NCBI RefSeq assembly: GCF_022662495.1
Contig: NZ_JAKPBU010000001.1
Coordinates: 868,001-932,000 of the forward strand
DNA: 64,000 nucleotides
Direction: 5' to 3'
DNA from: Lysobacter sp. M2-1
Lineage (GTDB): Bacteria; Pseudomonadota; Gammaproteobacteria; Xanthomonadales; Xanthomonadaceae
Shown: positions 18,501 through 27,203 of the stretch, piece after piece
How the letters are laid out: every line of letters starts with the position of its first letter
Position numbering within the stretch: position 1 is the stretch's first letter
Program-made: the position numbers and the translations under genes
Notes under the pieces: generated by a model
Seen by the model: the letters and a program-made list of their open reading frames with translations, nothing else
Told to the model about the DNA's origin: nothing
Databases searched by the model: none

Positions 18501-19305
18501 GCTGCCGCCGACGCCGTCCGAGGGCCACGAATCGGGCCTGTCGCCGCGCGATGCGGACCTGCGCGCGGAAGACGAGCTGCGGCACGTGCCCGCATCGGCC
18601 GCAGGCGACGTCGCATTCCTGCCGCTCGACGACCTGCGCCTGTCGCGTTCGCTGGACGAACTGGTCTCCCGCCGCGTCGCCTTCCTCACCGATTACCAGA
18701 ACGCAGCCTATGCGCGGCGTTATGCGGACTTCGTCGCCAAGGTGCGCGCGGCCGAACACGCCGCCGCGCCCGGAGCTACCGATCTGTCCGAAGCCGTGGC
18801 CCGCTACTTCTTCAAGCTGATGGCCTACAAGGACGAGTACGAAGTGGCGCGGCTGTACACCTCCGGCGAATTCCGTCGCCGCCTGGAGCAGCAGTTCGAC
18901 GGCGACTACAAAGTGCACTTCCATCTCGCGCCGCCGCTGCTGGCGAAGAAGAACGCCAAGGGCGAACTGATCAAGCGCGAATACGGCCCGTGGGTGTTCA
19001 CCGCGTTCCGGCTGCTGGCCCGGCTGCGGGGCCTGCGCGGCACGATGCTCGACGTGTTCGGCTACACCGCCGAGCGCAGGGGCGAACGCCAGCTCATCGC
19101 CCGGTACCAGGCCACGATCGAGGGCCTGCTCGACCGGCTCGACGGGGAAAACGTAGGCCTGGCGGCCGAGATCGCCAGCATTCCCGAACAGATCCGCGGC
19201 TACGGGCACGTCAAGGAAGCGCACCTGCACAAAGCCAGGGCGCGCGAGGCGCAGCTGCTGGCCCAGTGGAGTGCGCGCAACCGCCCGGTTGCGGCCGCGG
19301 CGTAA
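15571..19305 (+). CDS. indolepyruvate:ferredoxin oxidoreductase, fused subunits
   Basis: 1244-residue thiamine-diphosphate enzyme in which the alpha and beta subunits of indolepyruvate (2-oxoacid) ferredoxin oxidoreductase are fused; it would decarboxylate aryl pyruvates to aryl-acetyl-CoA. The N-terminal pyrimidine-binding part begins near SGYRGSPLGGFD. The TPP-binding part has GIGCHYMVTWMDRDTD and GGEGVTWCGQAAF. A Cys-rich segment CEGCGDCGVKSFC plus CNKDYSCVEGFC binds Fe-S clusters. The gamma-type domain starts at ITGVGGTGVVTIG. The ATG at 15571 gives the family N terminus (YTLEDKFTRTRGRIYLSG). It appears monocistronic. Confidence 0.9.
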   Translation: MTSTAELTSPASANTALTHSGVQAGTVDRDYTLEDKFTRTRGRIYLSGVQALVRLPLMQRLRDARDGLNTGGFISGYRGSPLGGFDLELWRAKKHLAEAGVKFQPGLNEDLGATMVWGTQQTNLFPGAKVDGVYAMWYGKGPGVDRCGDVFKHGNAAGTSRHGGVLALAADDHACRSSTLPHGSEGEFTSAMMPILNPAGVQDILDLGLVGWAMSRFTGRWVGFKTIAETVESSASVDVDPFALQIVTPEDFELPPGGLNIRWPDPPLDQEMRLHRYAVRAAQAFARANGIDRTVLDSPNARLGIVTTGKSYLDVLQALEVLGLDAHACAEIGIRVYKVGMTWPLEPVGIANFARGLEDILVVEEKHAFIESQMKEQFYNFDGGRDGSRPSIVGKYDESGEWILPSTNELTPARIARVIAARLERFHRSEHITRQLAFLTAKEAELALPRAQFPRVPHYCSGCPHNTSTKVPEGSRAMAGIGCHYMVTWMDRDTDTFTQMGGEGVTWCGQAAFTETPHVFQNLGDGTYFHSGSLAVRQAVSAGVNITYKILYNDAVAMTGGQPVDGTLTVPQIAHQMRAEGVQDIVVLSDEIEKWSDPSIFPTGVAFHDRRELEDVQKRLREVKGVSILIFDQTCATEKRRRRKRGKMLDPAKRVFVNTLVCEGCGDCGVKSFCVSVLPKDTEFGRKREIDQSNCNKDYSCVEGFCPSFVTVHGGTPRKGKKVSAAEKLANLPTPEFKGDLSQPWNILITGVGGTGVVTIGALLGMAGHLEGRGSTVLDQTGLAQKGGAVTTHIRIAQSPEHIHAVRIAAGEADLVLGCDMVVVNDYWALSKVRAGRTSVVLNTYEAMPGTFTTRPDLQFPAAEIVSAVRAALGGADAPASSLHVVDATQLATALMGDAIAANLFMLGYAWQQGLVPLSLDAIMRAVELNAAAVEMNKTAFAWGRLAVVEPAAVAEAAGVIRNAPTRAEATPRELPLLPPTPSEGHESGLSPRDADLRAEDELRHVPASAAGDVAFLPLDDLRLSRSLDELVSRRVAFLTDYQNAAYARRYADFVAKVRAAEHAAAPGATDLSEAVARYFFKLMAYKDEYEVARLYTSGEFRRRLEQQFDGDYKVHFHLAPPLLAKKNAKGELIKREYGPWVFTAFRLLARLRGLRGTMLDVFGYTAERRGERQLIARYQATIEGLLDRLDGENVGLAAEIASIPEQIRGYGHVKEAHLHKARAREAQLLAQWSARNRPVAAAA

Positions 19306-19511
19306 GCGGCAGGGGCGTCCGGGCATCGGCCCGCGGCTGAGGGCAAGGGCGGGCCCGGTCGGGGTGCCCCCATCGAGTCGACCGCTGCCTTGGGCCCGGC
19401 TTCCGACGGGCCTGCGCAGCCGCCCCGACCGACGGGTGTCCGCTTTCCCCGGCTTTTACGGTTACCTCCGGTAGCGATCGCCCGGCGATCGGTCCCCCGG
19501 GGTGCGCGCCG

Positions 19512-20933
19512 ATGGTCTTCAATTCGCTCACCTTCGTGGTGTTCTTCGCCCTGGTGCTGTTGCTGCACGCGATGCCGCTGCGCTGGACCACGAAGAAATT
19601 CAACCTGCTGATCGCCAGCTATCTGTTCTACGCCGCGTGGAACCCACCGTTCGTGATCCTGCTGTGGGTCTCGACCGTGGTCGACTGGTGGGCGGCGAAA
19701 AAGCTGGTGAGCGCGCAAGGACCGACCGCGCGGCGCGCGTGGATGCTGCTGTCGGTGGTGGTCAACCTCGGCATGCTCGGCTACTTCAAGTACGGCGGCT
19801 TCCTGCTGGAGAACTTCAGCGCGCTGATGGCCGCCGCCGGCGTCGTCTACCAGCCGCCGGCGCTCGACATCGTGCTGCCGGTGGGCATCTCGTTCTACAC
19901 CTTCGCCACGCTTAGCTACACGCTCGATATCTACCTGCGCCGCGCGAAGCCGGCCAACAGCTTCCTCGACTACGCGCTGTTCGTGACCTTCTTTCCGCAC
20001 CTGGTCGCCGGCCCGATCATGCGCCCGACCGAACTGGTGCCGCAGTTCGCGCACGAGCGCCGTGCCAGCGGCGACCAGCTGCGCTTCGGCCTGGCGCTGA
20101 TGACACTGGGCTTGTTCCAGAAGGTCGTGCTGGCCGACGGCTTCCTCGGCCCGGTCGCCGAGGCCGTATTCGATGCGCGGCCGGGTACCGTGGTCGGTGC
20201 GCTCGATGCGTGGACCGGCACGCTCGCCTTCAGCGGGCAGATCTTCTGCGACTTCGCCGGCTATTCGACCACCGCGATCGGCGCGGCGATGTGCCTGGGT
20301 TTCGCGATGCCGGACAACTTCCGTTTCCCCTACGCGGCGATCGGATTTTCCGACTTCTGGCGGCGCTGGCATATCACCCTGTCGGCGTGGCTGCGCGATT
20401 ACCTGTACATCCCGCTCGGCGGCAACCGCCACGGACCGGCGCGCACCTATTTCGCGCTGATGGCGACGATGCTGCTCGGCGGCCTGTGGCACGGCGCGAG
20501 CTGGACCTTCGTGGTCTGGGGCGGACTGCACGGGCTGTACCTGTCGGCGGAGCGGATGCTGCGCGCGCGGTTCTCCGGCTACCGGCCGGGGCCGCTGGCG
20601 CTGGTCGCGCTGGCGCTGCTGACCTACACCCTGATCAACGTGACCTGGGTGTTCTTCCGCGCCGACAGCTTCGGCGAGGCCTGGTCGCTGCTGCGCGGTA
20701 TGGTCGGGCTGAATGCCGGCGCGGCGCCGATCCTGGCGATCGCGGACCTGGTGCCGGTGCTGGCGATCGTGGCCGGGATCGTCACCGCGCACTGGCTGAT
20801 GCGGCTGCAGACGCTGGAAACCTTCATCGCCCGGCGACGGCCGCTGGTGCTGTCGGGCGCATGGGCGCTGATGCTGTTCGCCGTGATCGCAACACAGGGG
20901 ACGGGCAATGCCTTCATCTATTTCCAGTTCTGA
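19512..20933 (+). CDS. MBOAT-family membrane O-acyltransferase
   Basis: 473-residue polytopic membrane protein of the AlgI/DltB class that passes acetyl groups across the inner membrane for polysaccharide O-acetylation. It starts MVFNSLTFVVFFALVLLLHA, as AlgI homologues do. FFPHLVAGPIMRP and the catalytic His motif GGLWHGASWTFVVWGGLHG are present. The downstream SGNH-like gene overlaps it by 26 bp, consistent with a transferase pair. The glycan substrate is not evident from neighbours. Confidence 0.92.
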   Translation: MVFNSLTFVVFFALVLLLHAMPLRWTTKKFNLLIASYLFYAAWNPPFVILLWVSTVVDWWAAKKLVSAQGPTARRAWMLLSVVVNLGMLGYFKYGGFLLENFSALMAAAGVVYQPPALDIVLPVGISFYTFATLSYTLDIYLRRAKPANSFLDYALFVTFFPHLVAGPIMRPTELVPQFAHERRASGDQLRFGLALMTLGLFQKVVLADGFLGPVAEAVFDARPGTVVGALDAWTGTLAFSGQIFCDFAGYSTTAIGAAMCLGFAMPDNFRFPYAAIGFSDFWRRWHITLSAWLRDYLYIPLGGNRHGPARTYFALMATMLLGGLWHGASWTFVVWGGLHGLYLSAERMLRARFSGYRPGPLALVALALLTYTLINVTWVFFRADSFGEAWSLLRGMVGLNAGAAPILAIADLVPVLAIVAGIVTAHWLMRLQTLETFIARRRPLVLSGAWALMLFAVIATQGTGNAFIYFQF

Positions 20934-22146
20934 AGCCGCCGGTTCTGAAGCCGCCAGTTCTGATTCCCTCGGCGCCGTAACCGCGACAGGCATGGAACAC
21001 GTGCTGGAGCGCTTCGCTCGGCCCGGCTTCGTGCGCCAGACCGCTTCGGACCGACCCGGCGTCGCCCAGCCCGTGCCCGAACGCGAGGTACCCGCGCAGC
21101 CGTGGAAAAGGATCTTCGTCGGCGCCATGCTCGGCGCAGCGCTGCTGCTGGTCGGTTGGGAAGCGTACTGGCGGGCCTGGGATCCCACGCCCGGCTACCG
21201 CAACAGCGCCGGCGCCTGGGCCGAGCAGCGTGCGCGGATCGACGCAGGCGAAGGCGATGCGACCGTGCTGGTCGGCACGTCGCGGCTGCTGTTCGACGTG
21301 CAGTTGCCGGTATGGGAGCGTCTGGCAGGCGAACGCCCGATCCAGCTGGCACTGGAGGGCACTTCGCCACTGCCGATATTGGAGGACCTCGCCGCGGATC
21401 CGGATTTCACCGGGCGCGTGGTGGTCGATGTCACGCCGGACCTGTTCTTCAGCGGCTACGCGTACCGCGGCGCGGTGGTGAAGCATTACCACGAACGCGG
21501 ACCCTCGCAGCGCATCGGCCACTGGCTGAGCAGGCACCTGCTCGAATCGCGGTTCGCCTTCTACGAGCCGGATTTTGCACTACCGACGGTACTGCGCCGG
21601 CAGGCCTGGCCACTACGGCCTGGCATGACGCCTGACACGCGTGTGCGCAAGCTGATGGTGATGCCCGGCCTGGACCGCAATACACATCTGTGGTCGCGGG
21701 TCGAATCCGATCCCGCATATCGCGCGCTGGCACGAAGCATCTGGGCCGAGAGATTCGGCGCGCGGCCCACCGGGCGGATCGGCGTGGACGACCCTGCGAA
21801 GAAGCAGGCCGCGATCGACGCGCAGATCGCACGCGCGCTCAAGGCAGTGAAGCAACTGCAGGCGCGTGGCGTACGGATCGTGTTCGTGCGCCCTCCCAGC
21901 GCCGGCCGCTACTACGCCTTCGAACAGTCGCAGATGCCGCGCGCCCAGACCTGGGACTTACTGTTGGCGCGCACTGGCCTGCCAGGCGTGCACTTCGAGG
22001 ATTATCCGGCGATGCAGGGGCTGGACCTGCCGGAGTGGTCGCATCTTTCCCGCGTCGATGCCGAGCGCTATACCGCGGCGCTGGTGCCGCTGCTCGAGAA
22101 CGCGTTCGAGCGACAGGAACGCGGCGAGGCAGTCGCCTCGCGCTGA
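20908..22146 (+). CDS. SGNH/AlgX-like membrane-anchored acetyltransferase partner
   Basis: 412-residue protein with an N-terminal Ser/Ala-rich cytosolic part, one membrane segment (IFVGAMLGAALLLVGW, about residue 70) and a periplasmic domain. VGTSRLLFDVQ looks like the GxSR/GDSL-type block, and LPEWSHLSRVDAERY near the C terminus could supply the Asp/His pair of an SGNH esterase/transferase. Overlap with the MBOAT gene and the topology point to the second enzyme of a polysaccharide O-acetylation pair. The assignment rests on context and weak motifs. Confidence 0.65.
   Translation: MPSSISSSEAAGSEAASSDSLGAVTATGMEHVLERFARPGFVRQTASDRPGVAQPVPEREVPAQPWKRIFVGAMLGAALLLVGWEAYWRAWDPTPGYRNSAGAWAEQRARIDAGEGDATVLVGTSRLLFDVQLPVWERLAGERPIQLALEGTSPLPILEDLAADPDFTGRVVVDVTPDLFFSGYAYRGAVVKHYHERGPSQRIGHWLSRHLLESRFAFYEPDFALPTVLRRQAWPLRPGMTPDTRVRKLMVMPGLDRNTHLWSRVESDPAYRALARSIWAERFGARPTGRIGVDDPAKKQAAIDAQIARALKAVKQLQARGVRIVFVRPPSAGRYYAFEQSQMPRAQTWDLLLARTGLPGVHFEDYPAMQGLDLPEWSHLSRVDAERYTAALVPLLENAFERQERGEAVASR
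20930..20974 (+). repeat. 15-bp tandem repeat at the MBOAT/SGNH overlap
   Basis: About three consecutive 15-bp units of the form (A/G)GTTCTGAAGCCGCC span the MBOAT stop codon and encode the Gly/Ser-Glu-Ala-Ala-like repeat in the N terminus of the next protein. The last unit is diverged. Confidence 0.5.
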
Positions 22147-22291
22147 GCCCTCACGCGCGCACGAGTCACGCCGCGCCAGACAACCGCCCACGCATTGGCT
22201 TTCGCGCTTTTCCAGAACCGCGTCGCGTACGATGGCGCGCCGCGGCGCCTTGCCGACGGCGCGGACCGACATCGGCCCACGGAGTCAGACG

Positions 22292-24112
22292 ATGGTGCGA
22301 ATGCAGTGCAGAATCCGGACGATGATATTGGGCACCGCGCTGTGCTGCACGACGACGTGGGCCGAGGCGGAGCAATCCCCACTGCGCACCTACGCCAATC
22401 CGCTCGACATCGACTACCGCTACAACTTCGAACAGATCAACGAAAAGATTTCCTACCGCACCGGTGCCGATCCGGTGTTCGTGCCTCATGGCGATGCGTA
22501 TTACCTGTTCCAGACCCTCGCCGACGGCTACTGGAGATCCACGGACCTGCTGCACTGGACCTTCATCACGCCCAGCCGCTGGCCGTTCGAAAGCATCGTG
22601 GCGCCGGCGGCGATCTCCGACGGCAAGCGCCTGATCCTGATGCCGTCGATGATGGACCAGCGCGCGGTGCTGGTGACCACGCGCCCGGACACCGGGCAGT
22701 TCGAGTTCCTCACCCGGCGCATGCCCAAACTCCCGAACGCGGTGCCGCCGGGGCAGGACATCTACGCCCTGCCCAAGGGCAAGATTCCGCCCGGCCCCTG
22801 GGACCCGGGGCTGTTCGCGGACGACGACGGGCGCTGGTACATGTACTGGAACTCATCGAATATCTACCCGATCTACGGCATCGAGATCGAACCGAAAAGC
22901 TTCACCTACATCGGCGAGCCGAAGGTGCTGTTCAAGCTCGATCCGAAGCGCCACGGCTGGGAGCGCTTCGGCCAGGACCACCGCGACGAGGCCACGCTGC
23001 CCTTCATGGAAGGCGCATGGATGAACAAGGTCGGTGGCCGTTATTACCTGCAGTACGGCGCGCCCGGCACCGAGTACAACGCCTACGCGAACGGGACCTA
23101 TGTCGGCGATTCGCCGCTCGGTCCATTCACCTACGCGCCGTGGAACCCGGTGGCCTACAAGCCCGGCGGTTTCGTCATCGGCGCCGGCCACGGCTCGACG
23201 TTCCAGGACGCGCACGGCAACTGGTGGAACAGCGGCACACCGTGGGTGGGTCACAACTGGAATTTCGAGCGCCGCATCGGCCTGTGGCCGGCTGCGTTCT
23301 ACAGCGACGGGCAGATGCGCGTGTCGACCCGCTTCGGCGACTTCCCGCACTGGATGCCCGATGGCGCGGTCGACGATCCGCAGCGCCTGTTCACCGGCTG
23401 GATGCTGCTTTCGTACCGCAAAACCGCGGCTGCATCCTCGACTTTGGAGACGTTCGATCCGGCAAGTGCCGCGGACGAGAACCCGCGCACCTTCTGGGTC
23501 GCGGCGCGCAATGCCAAAGGCGAAACACTGACGCTCGACCTCGGTGCGGTGAAGACGGTACGCGCGGTGCAGGTCAACTACGCGGACTATGCGTCTGGCG
23601 TGTTCGCGGACGGGCCGCAGATCTACACCGAATTCACCCTGCAGCAGTCGGACGATGGCCGCCACTGGCGCACTCTGGCCGAGGTCGGAAACGCGCGCGA
23701 CCGTCGCGACCGGCCCAACGCCTATGTGCCGTTGCCCGAGCCTGTGCGCGCCCGCTACGTGCGCTATGTGCACGGGCATGTGGGCGCGAAGCACCTGGCG
23801 ATCTCGGATCTTCGCGTGTTCGGCAATGCCGATGGCGCCGCGCCCGCGAAGCCGTCCGCGCCGACGGTGCGACGCGATCGCGACCGCCGCAACGGCTTCG
23901 TGCGCTGGCAGGCGCAGCCGGGCGCGGTCGGCTACAACGTGTGCTGGGGCCTGCGGCCCGATCGCCTGACCCTGTGCTACCAGGTCTTTTCCGATGCGGC
24001 GACGACGCTGGAACTGCGCGCGCTCAATCGCGATGAGCATTACCACGTGGCGGTGGAAGCGTTCAACGAAACCGGCGTGTCGCCGCTGAGCGACGCGGTG
24101 CCGCTGCCGTAG
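22292..24112 (+). CDS. GH43-like glycosidase with F5/8C and Fn3 domains
   Basis: 606-residue secreted enzyme (signal near TMILGTALCCTTTWAEA). The five-bladed propeller motifs of GH43/GH62-type enzymes are visible: RTGADPVFVPHG (base Asp), WDPGLFADDDGRWYMYW (second Asp) and FMEGAWMNK (acid Glu). Residues about 390-510 resemble an F5/8 type C (discoidin/CBM32-like) domain (FWVAARNAKGETLTLDLG; VRARYVRYV), and the last 80 residues a fibronectin type III domain. Likely acts on arabinose- or xylose-containing glycans. It starts 145 bp after the SGNH gene. Confidence 0.8.
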   Translation: MVRMQCRIRTMILGTALCCTTTWAEAEQSPLRTYANPLDIDYRYNFEQINEKISYRTGADPVFVPHGDAYYLFQTLADGYWRSTDLLHWTFITPSRWPFESIVAPAAISDGKRLILMPSMMDQRAVLVTTRPDTGQFEFLTRRMPKLPNAVPPGQDIYALPKGKIPPGPWDPGLFADDDGRWYMYWNSSNIYPIYGIEIEPKSFTYIGEPKVLFKLDPKRHGWERFGQDHRDEATLPFMEGAWMNKVGGRYYLQYGAPGTEYNAYANGTYVGDSPLGPFTYAPWNPVAYKPGGFVIGAGHGSTFQDAHGNWWNSGTPWVGHNWNFERRIGLWPAAFYSDGQMRVSTRFGDFPHWMPDGAVDDPQRLFTGWMLLSYRKTAAASSTLETFDPASAADENPRTFWVAARNAKGETLTLDLGAVKTVRAVQVNYADYASGVFADGPQIYTEFTLQQSDDGRHWRTLAEVGNARDRRDRPNAYVPLPEPVRARYVRYVHGHVGAKHLAISDLRVFGNADGAAPAKPSAPTVRRDRDRRNGFVRWQAQPGAVGYNVCWGLRPDRLTLCYQVFSDAATTLELRALNRDEHYHVAVEAFNETGVSPLSDAVPLP

Positions 24113-24132
24113 GCTAGAGCGTCAGGCCTTCG

Positions 24133-24185
24133 TGTAGGAGCGCCGCTTCGAAGCGACGCGGACTCCGGGACACGGCGCTCCTACA
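24133..24185. repeat. REP palindrome
   Basis: TGTAGGAGCGCCG at 24133-24145 and its exact reverse complement at 24173-24185 enclose 27 bp. It sits between the convergent GH43 and M61 genes. The GTAGGAGCG core is the common REP type of pseudomonads and xanthomonads. Confidence 0.75.
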
Positions 24186-24193
24186 GGTTTCGC

Positions 24194-26092
24194 CTATTTC
24201 CGGGCGCTGAGGATCGGCGTCAGATAATCGGTCGTGCCCACGATGCGCTGCAGGTGCGGGAAACGCAGCCCCTGGTGGTAATCCACGCTGATCGTGCGGT
24301 AGCGATCGAACTCCTTGACCAGCAGCCGGATCGGCGCGGTGCCGGTCTTCGCCGCCTTGATCGCGTCCTCCATCGCTTCGGGCGAATACTCGATGTCGTT
24401 GACCGCGACCAGGCTCATGCCGGTGCCGACGCCGGCATTGAAGGCCGGTCCGTCCCAGCGCACTTCGTTGATCCTGCCGTCCTTGCCGGCGACAAGGCCG
24501 ATCGAATACGTATAGTCGGCGCCGCCATCGCCTTCCTTGGCCCGCGCCTTGGCCAGCGCGCTGGGCTCGTCCTTGTAGACCAGGCGCCAGCCGCTCGCCT
24601 CCAGGCCGCCGGTCAGGCCGACCTTGCCGTCCAGGCGCTCGCGCAGGAACACCGCCCAGTCGCTCTCGACCACGCCGTTGAGCGTGGCCACCACGTCGTC
24701 GAAGGTGTAGGTGTTCTGGGTCTTCCACACGCCGTCGTCGACGCCGAAGAACGCGCGCGCGAAGTCGTCGAGCGACTTGCGGTTGTTGGTGAGCTTGCGG
24801 ATGCGCGCATCGGCTTCCAGCCACATCAGCTGCGCGCCGGAGTAGTAGTCCTCGCTCATCTGCCAGTTGCGATAGGGCTTGCCGCCGCGCGGGGTGATGA
24901 TCGGGTCGTTGGTGGTGTCCTGCACGCTGCGCCACTGCAGGCCGGGGCGATTGTCGGCATAGGTGGCCGCCGTCAGCGCGAGCGCGTCGCGTGCGGCATC
25001 GATCGGTCGCAGTCCGGCGCGCGCGTTGAGCACGGCACCCCAGTACTGGGTCTGGCCTTCGTAGACCCAGAGCAGGCTGTCCTGCATCGGCACGTTGTAG
25101 TTCGGCGTCCACAGGTCGGCAGGACGGCGGTACTTGCCGTTCCACGAATGGGTGTACTCGTGCGCGAGCAGATCTGTACTGCCGATCTTCTTGTCCCAGC
25201 CGCTGAAATAGTCGGCGTCCACCCCGTTCTCGCTGGAGCGCTGGTGTTCCAGACCGATGCCGGACATCTGCTTGCTCAGCGAGAGCAGGAAGTCGTAGTG
25301 GTCGTAATGCTGCGCGCCATACAGTTTCAGCGCCTGGCGCACCAGCGCACGATGCTGCTCGAGATGATCGGGCTTGGCTTCGAGCTGCTTGGCCGCATCG
25401 GCGACCACGTTCAGGCGCACCGGCTTATCCCCAGCCGCGCCGAGATCGATGGTCTTGAAGTAGCGACCGGCGAACACCGGCGAATCGGCCAGGATGTCGA
25501 GCGGTACGGTCTGGTAGTCCACGGCATCGCCGAGTTTGCGCTCCACGTCCAGCGCGGTTGCGGCCTGCCAGCCTGCCGGATAGGTCACCCGCGCGTCGTA
25601 GTCGATGCGGCTGGCGTAGTGCCCGGCCGGGTACAGCACCACGGTGTTGAACTGCAGGTTGAGCATGTTCGGCGTCATCACCACGCGCCCCTGCGTGGTA
25701 TCGGCCGGCGTGAGCGTCTGGTATTCGGTCGTGATCGACGTCACGCCTTGCGGGACTTCCAGATGGAAGGCGTAGACGTCGGCAGGATCGCGTTTCCAGG
25801 CGAGCTTCTGGCCATTGCCGGCGCTGATGACCAGGCCGGCGAGCTTGTCGATCGGTCCGCGCGGCCCGTGATTGCCGGGCAGCCACTGCGGATACAGCAG
25901 GGTCAGCGGGCCGGGCGCGACCGGGATCGTCTGCTTGACCCGGAAGATGCGCTGCGCGGTATCGGTGGCATCGACCTCGAGCACGATCGTGCCCGGCGCG
26001 TATGGCGTGTCCTGCGGAGCGGGCACTTCGGCGCGGGCAACGCCGGCGGTGGCGAGCAGCAGGGCGCTGGCGAGCAGGGAACGACAGATCAC
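24194..26092 (-). CDS. M61-family glycyl aminopeptidase-like metallopeptidase
   Basis: 632-residue secreted zinc peptidase. Signal peptide MICRSLLASALLLATAGVARA, then an N-terminal M61 domain. The HExxH zinc motif is in LLAHEYTHSWNGKYRRP near residue 312. A PDZ-like C-terminal region contains WDGPAFNAGVGTGMSLVAVN. M61 enzymes remove N-terminal Gly/Ala residues; in these bacteria they are exported. It stands alone, convergent with the GH43 gene. Confidence 0.92.
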   Translation of the reverse strand: MICRSLLASALLLATAGVARAEVPAPQDTPYAPGTIVLEVDATDTAQRIFRVKQTIPVAPGPLTLLYPQWLPGNHGPRGPIDKLAGLVISAGNGQKLAWKRDPADVYAFHLEVPQGVTSITTEYQTLTPADTTQGRVVMTPNMLNLQFNTVVLYPAGHYASRIDYDARVTYPAGWQAATALDVERKLGDAVDYQTVPLDILADSPVFAGRYFKTIDLGAAGDKPVRLNVVADAAKQLEAKPDHLEQHRALVRQALKLYGAQHYDHYDFLLSLSKQMSGIGLEHQRSSENGVDADYFSGWDKKIGSTDLLAHEYTHSWNGKYRRPADLWTPNYNVPMQDSLLWVYEGQTQYWGAVLNARAGLRPIDAARDALALTAATYADNRPGLQWRSVQDTTNDPIITPRGGKPYRNWQMSEDYYSGAQLMWLEADARIRKLTNNRKSLDDFARAFFGVDDGVWKTQNTYTFDDVVATLNGVVESDWAVFLRERLDGKVGLTGGLEASGWRLVYKDEPSALAKARAKEGDGGADYTYSIGLVAGKDGRINEVRWDGPAFNAGVGTGMSLVAVNDIEYSPEAMEDAIKAAKTGTAPIRLLVKEFDRYRTISVDYHQGLRFPHLQRIVGTTDYLTPILSARK

Positions 26093-26159
26093 GGCAGGCT
26101 CCAGAACGGATCGATCCCCATCCTAAGCAATCCGGCGTGCACTCACGGGCTGCCGGAAG

Positions 26160-26780
26160 TCATGCCGCAGCGCGCGTCCACACCACGCAGCGATTGTTGG
26201 CCGGCATCGCCGCGTCTTCCACAAGGCGCAGACCGATGCCGCGCGCCAGCGCGTCGACCGCCTCGAAATCACGAATTCCCGAATGCGGATCGCGCGCCCG
26301 GAGCCAGCCATCGAACTCGCGGTTGCTGGCGCTGATGTAGTCGCCCCGATAGTTGAAGGGTCCGTAGACCGCAAACACGGCATCGGCGCCCAGCACCCGG
26401 TCCAGGCCGGCGAACAGCGCCTCGACATCCGGCCAGCCCATGATGTGCAGGGTGTTGGCGGTAAAGGCGGCATCGAAACGGGCGGCCGGCCACGGTCCGC
26501 GCGCGACGTCGAGCGCCAGCGGCGCGGGCGTATTCGGCAGCGCGGCTTCGTCCAGCCACGCGCGGATGCCGGGCAGATGCTCCGTGCGGTCGCTGGCCTG
26601 CCATTGCAGCTGCGGCATCGCGGCGGCGAAATGGACCGCGTGCTGGCCGGTACCGCTGCCGATCTCCAGCACCTGGTTCCGATCCGCGAACCAGCGCTGC
26701 AGCACCGACAGGATCGGCGCGCGGTTGCGCTCGCAGGCGGGGGCGAAGGGCTTGTCGGTGGAGGGCTGCATGCGCTGCAT
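26160..26780 (-). CDS. DUF938 SAM-methyltransferase-like protein
   Basis: 206 residues. The SAM-binding motif I is VLEIGSGTGQHAVHFA, followed by WQASDRTEHLPGIRAWL, characteristic of the DUF938 family, and YGPFNYRGDYISASNREFD. The biochemical substrate is unknown. It is divergent from the I78 inhibitor gene, and a 9-bp inverted repeat lies between the two starts. A second Met three codons in (MQPSTDKPF) could be the true start. Confidence 0.85.
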   Translation of the reverse strand: MQRMQPSTDKPFAPACERNRAPILSVLQRWFADRNQVLEIGSGTGQHAVHFAAAMPQLQWQASDRTEHLPGIRAWLDEAALPNTPAPLALDVARGPWPAARFDAAFTANTLHIMGWPDVEALFAGLDRVLGADAVFAVYGPFNYRGDYISASNREFDGWLRARDPHSGIRDFEAVDALARGIGLRLVEDAAMPANNRCVVWTRAAA

Positions 26781-26796
26781 TTATCCCGCACACACG

Positions 26797-26822
26797 CGGC
26801 CGCGGCAATACTTCCGCGGCCG
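26797..26822. promoter_or_regulatory. 9-bp inverted repeat in a divergent promoter region
   Basis: CGGCCGCGG (26797-26805) and CCGCGGCCG (26814-26822) flank 8 bp between the divergent DUF938 and I78 genes. It may be an operator or a hairpin; its GC richness makes chance occurrence plausible. Confidence 0.3.
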
Positions 26823-26851
26823 AACACTTTCCCGACAAGGAGAACTCTCAC

Positions 26852-27169
26852 ATGTCCATCGCAATCCGCGGCGTCTCATTGGCTTCGATCCTGTCGCTGT
26901 CGCTCGCCGCCTGCGCCGCGACGCCGAACGATGATGATGCTGCCAGCCTGCCGCCCGGTAGTACCGAAGGCTGCAACGCCGACGCCGCGCAGTCCGCGGT
27001 CGGCAAACAGGCCACGGCCGAGGTGGTCGAACAGGCGCGCAAGGACGCCGGCGCGCAGGTCGCGCGCACGCTCAAGCCCGGTCAGATGGTGACGATGGAG
27101 TTCCGCGAAGGCCGGCTCAACCTGCAGGTGGACGACAACAACGTCGTGACCGAAGTGCGCTGCGGCTGA
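26852..27169 (+). CDS. I78-family peptidase inhibitor lipoprotein
   Basis: 105 residues with a lipoprotein signal ending LSLAAC. The mature part has the I78 pattern CNADAAQSAVGKQATAEVVEQ, then RTLKPGQMVTMEF, RLNLQVD and a C-terminal VRCG. I78 proteins inhibit serine peptidases and may protect the cell from its own secreted enzymes. AAGGAGAA precedes the ATG. It is followed 34 bp later by the RNase gene. Confidence 0.88.
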   Translation: MSIAIRGVSLASILSLSLAACAATPNDDDAASLPPGSTEGCNADAAQSAVGKQATAEVVEQARKDAGAQVARTLKPGQMVTMEFREGRLNLQVDDNNVVTEVRCG

Positions 27170-27203
27170 GGGTGCGGCGCGATGCGCATGGCATGATCGC
27201 GCC

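Noticed and set aside
26797..26822. 9-bp inverted repeat as a strong operator candidate
   Set aside because: All G/C arms in GC-rich DNA make chance likely; listed only as a low-confidence site.
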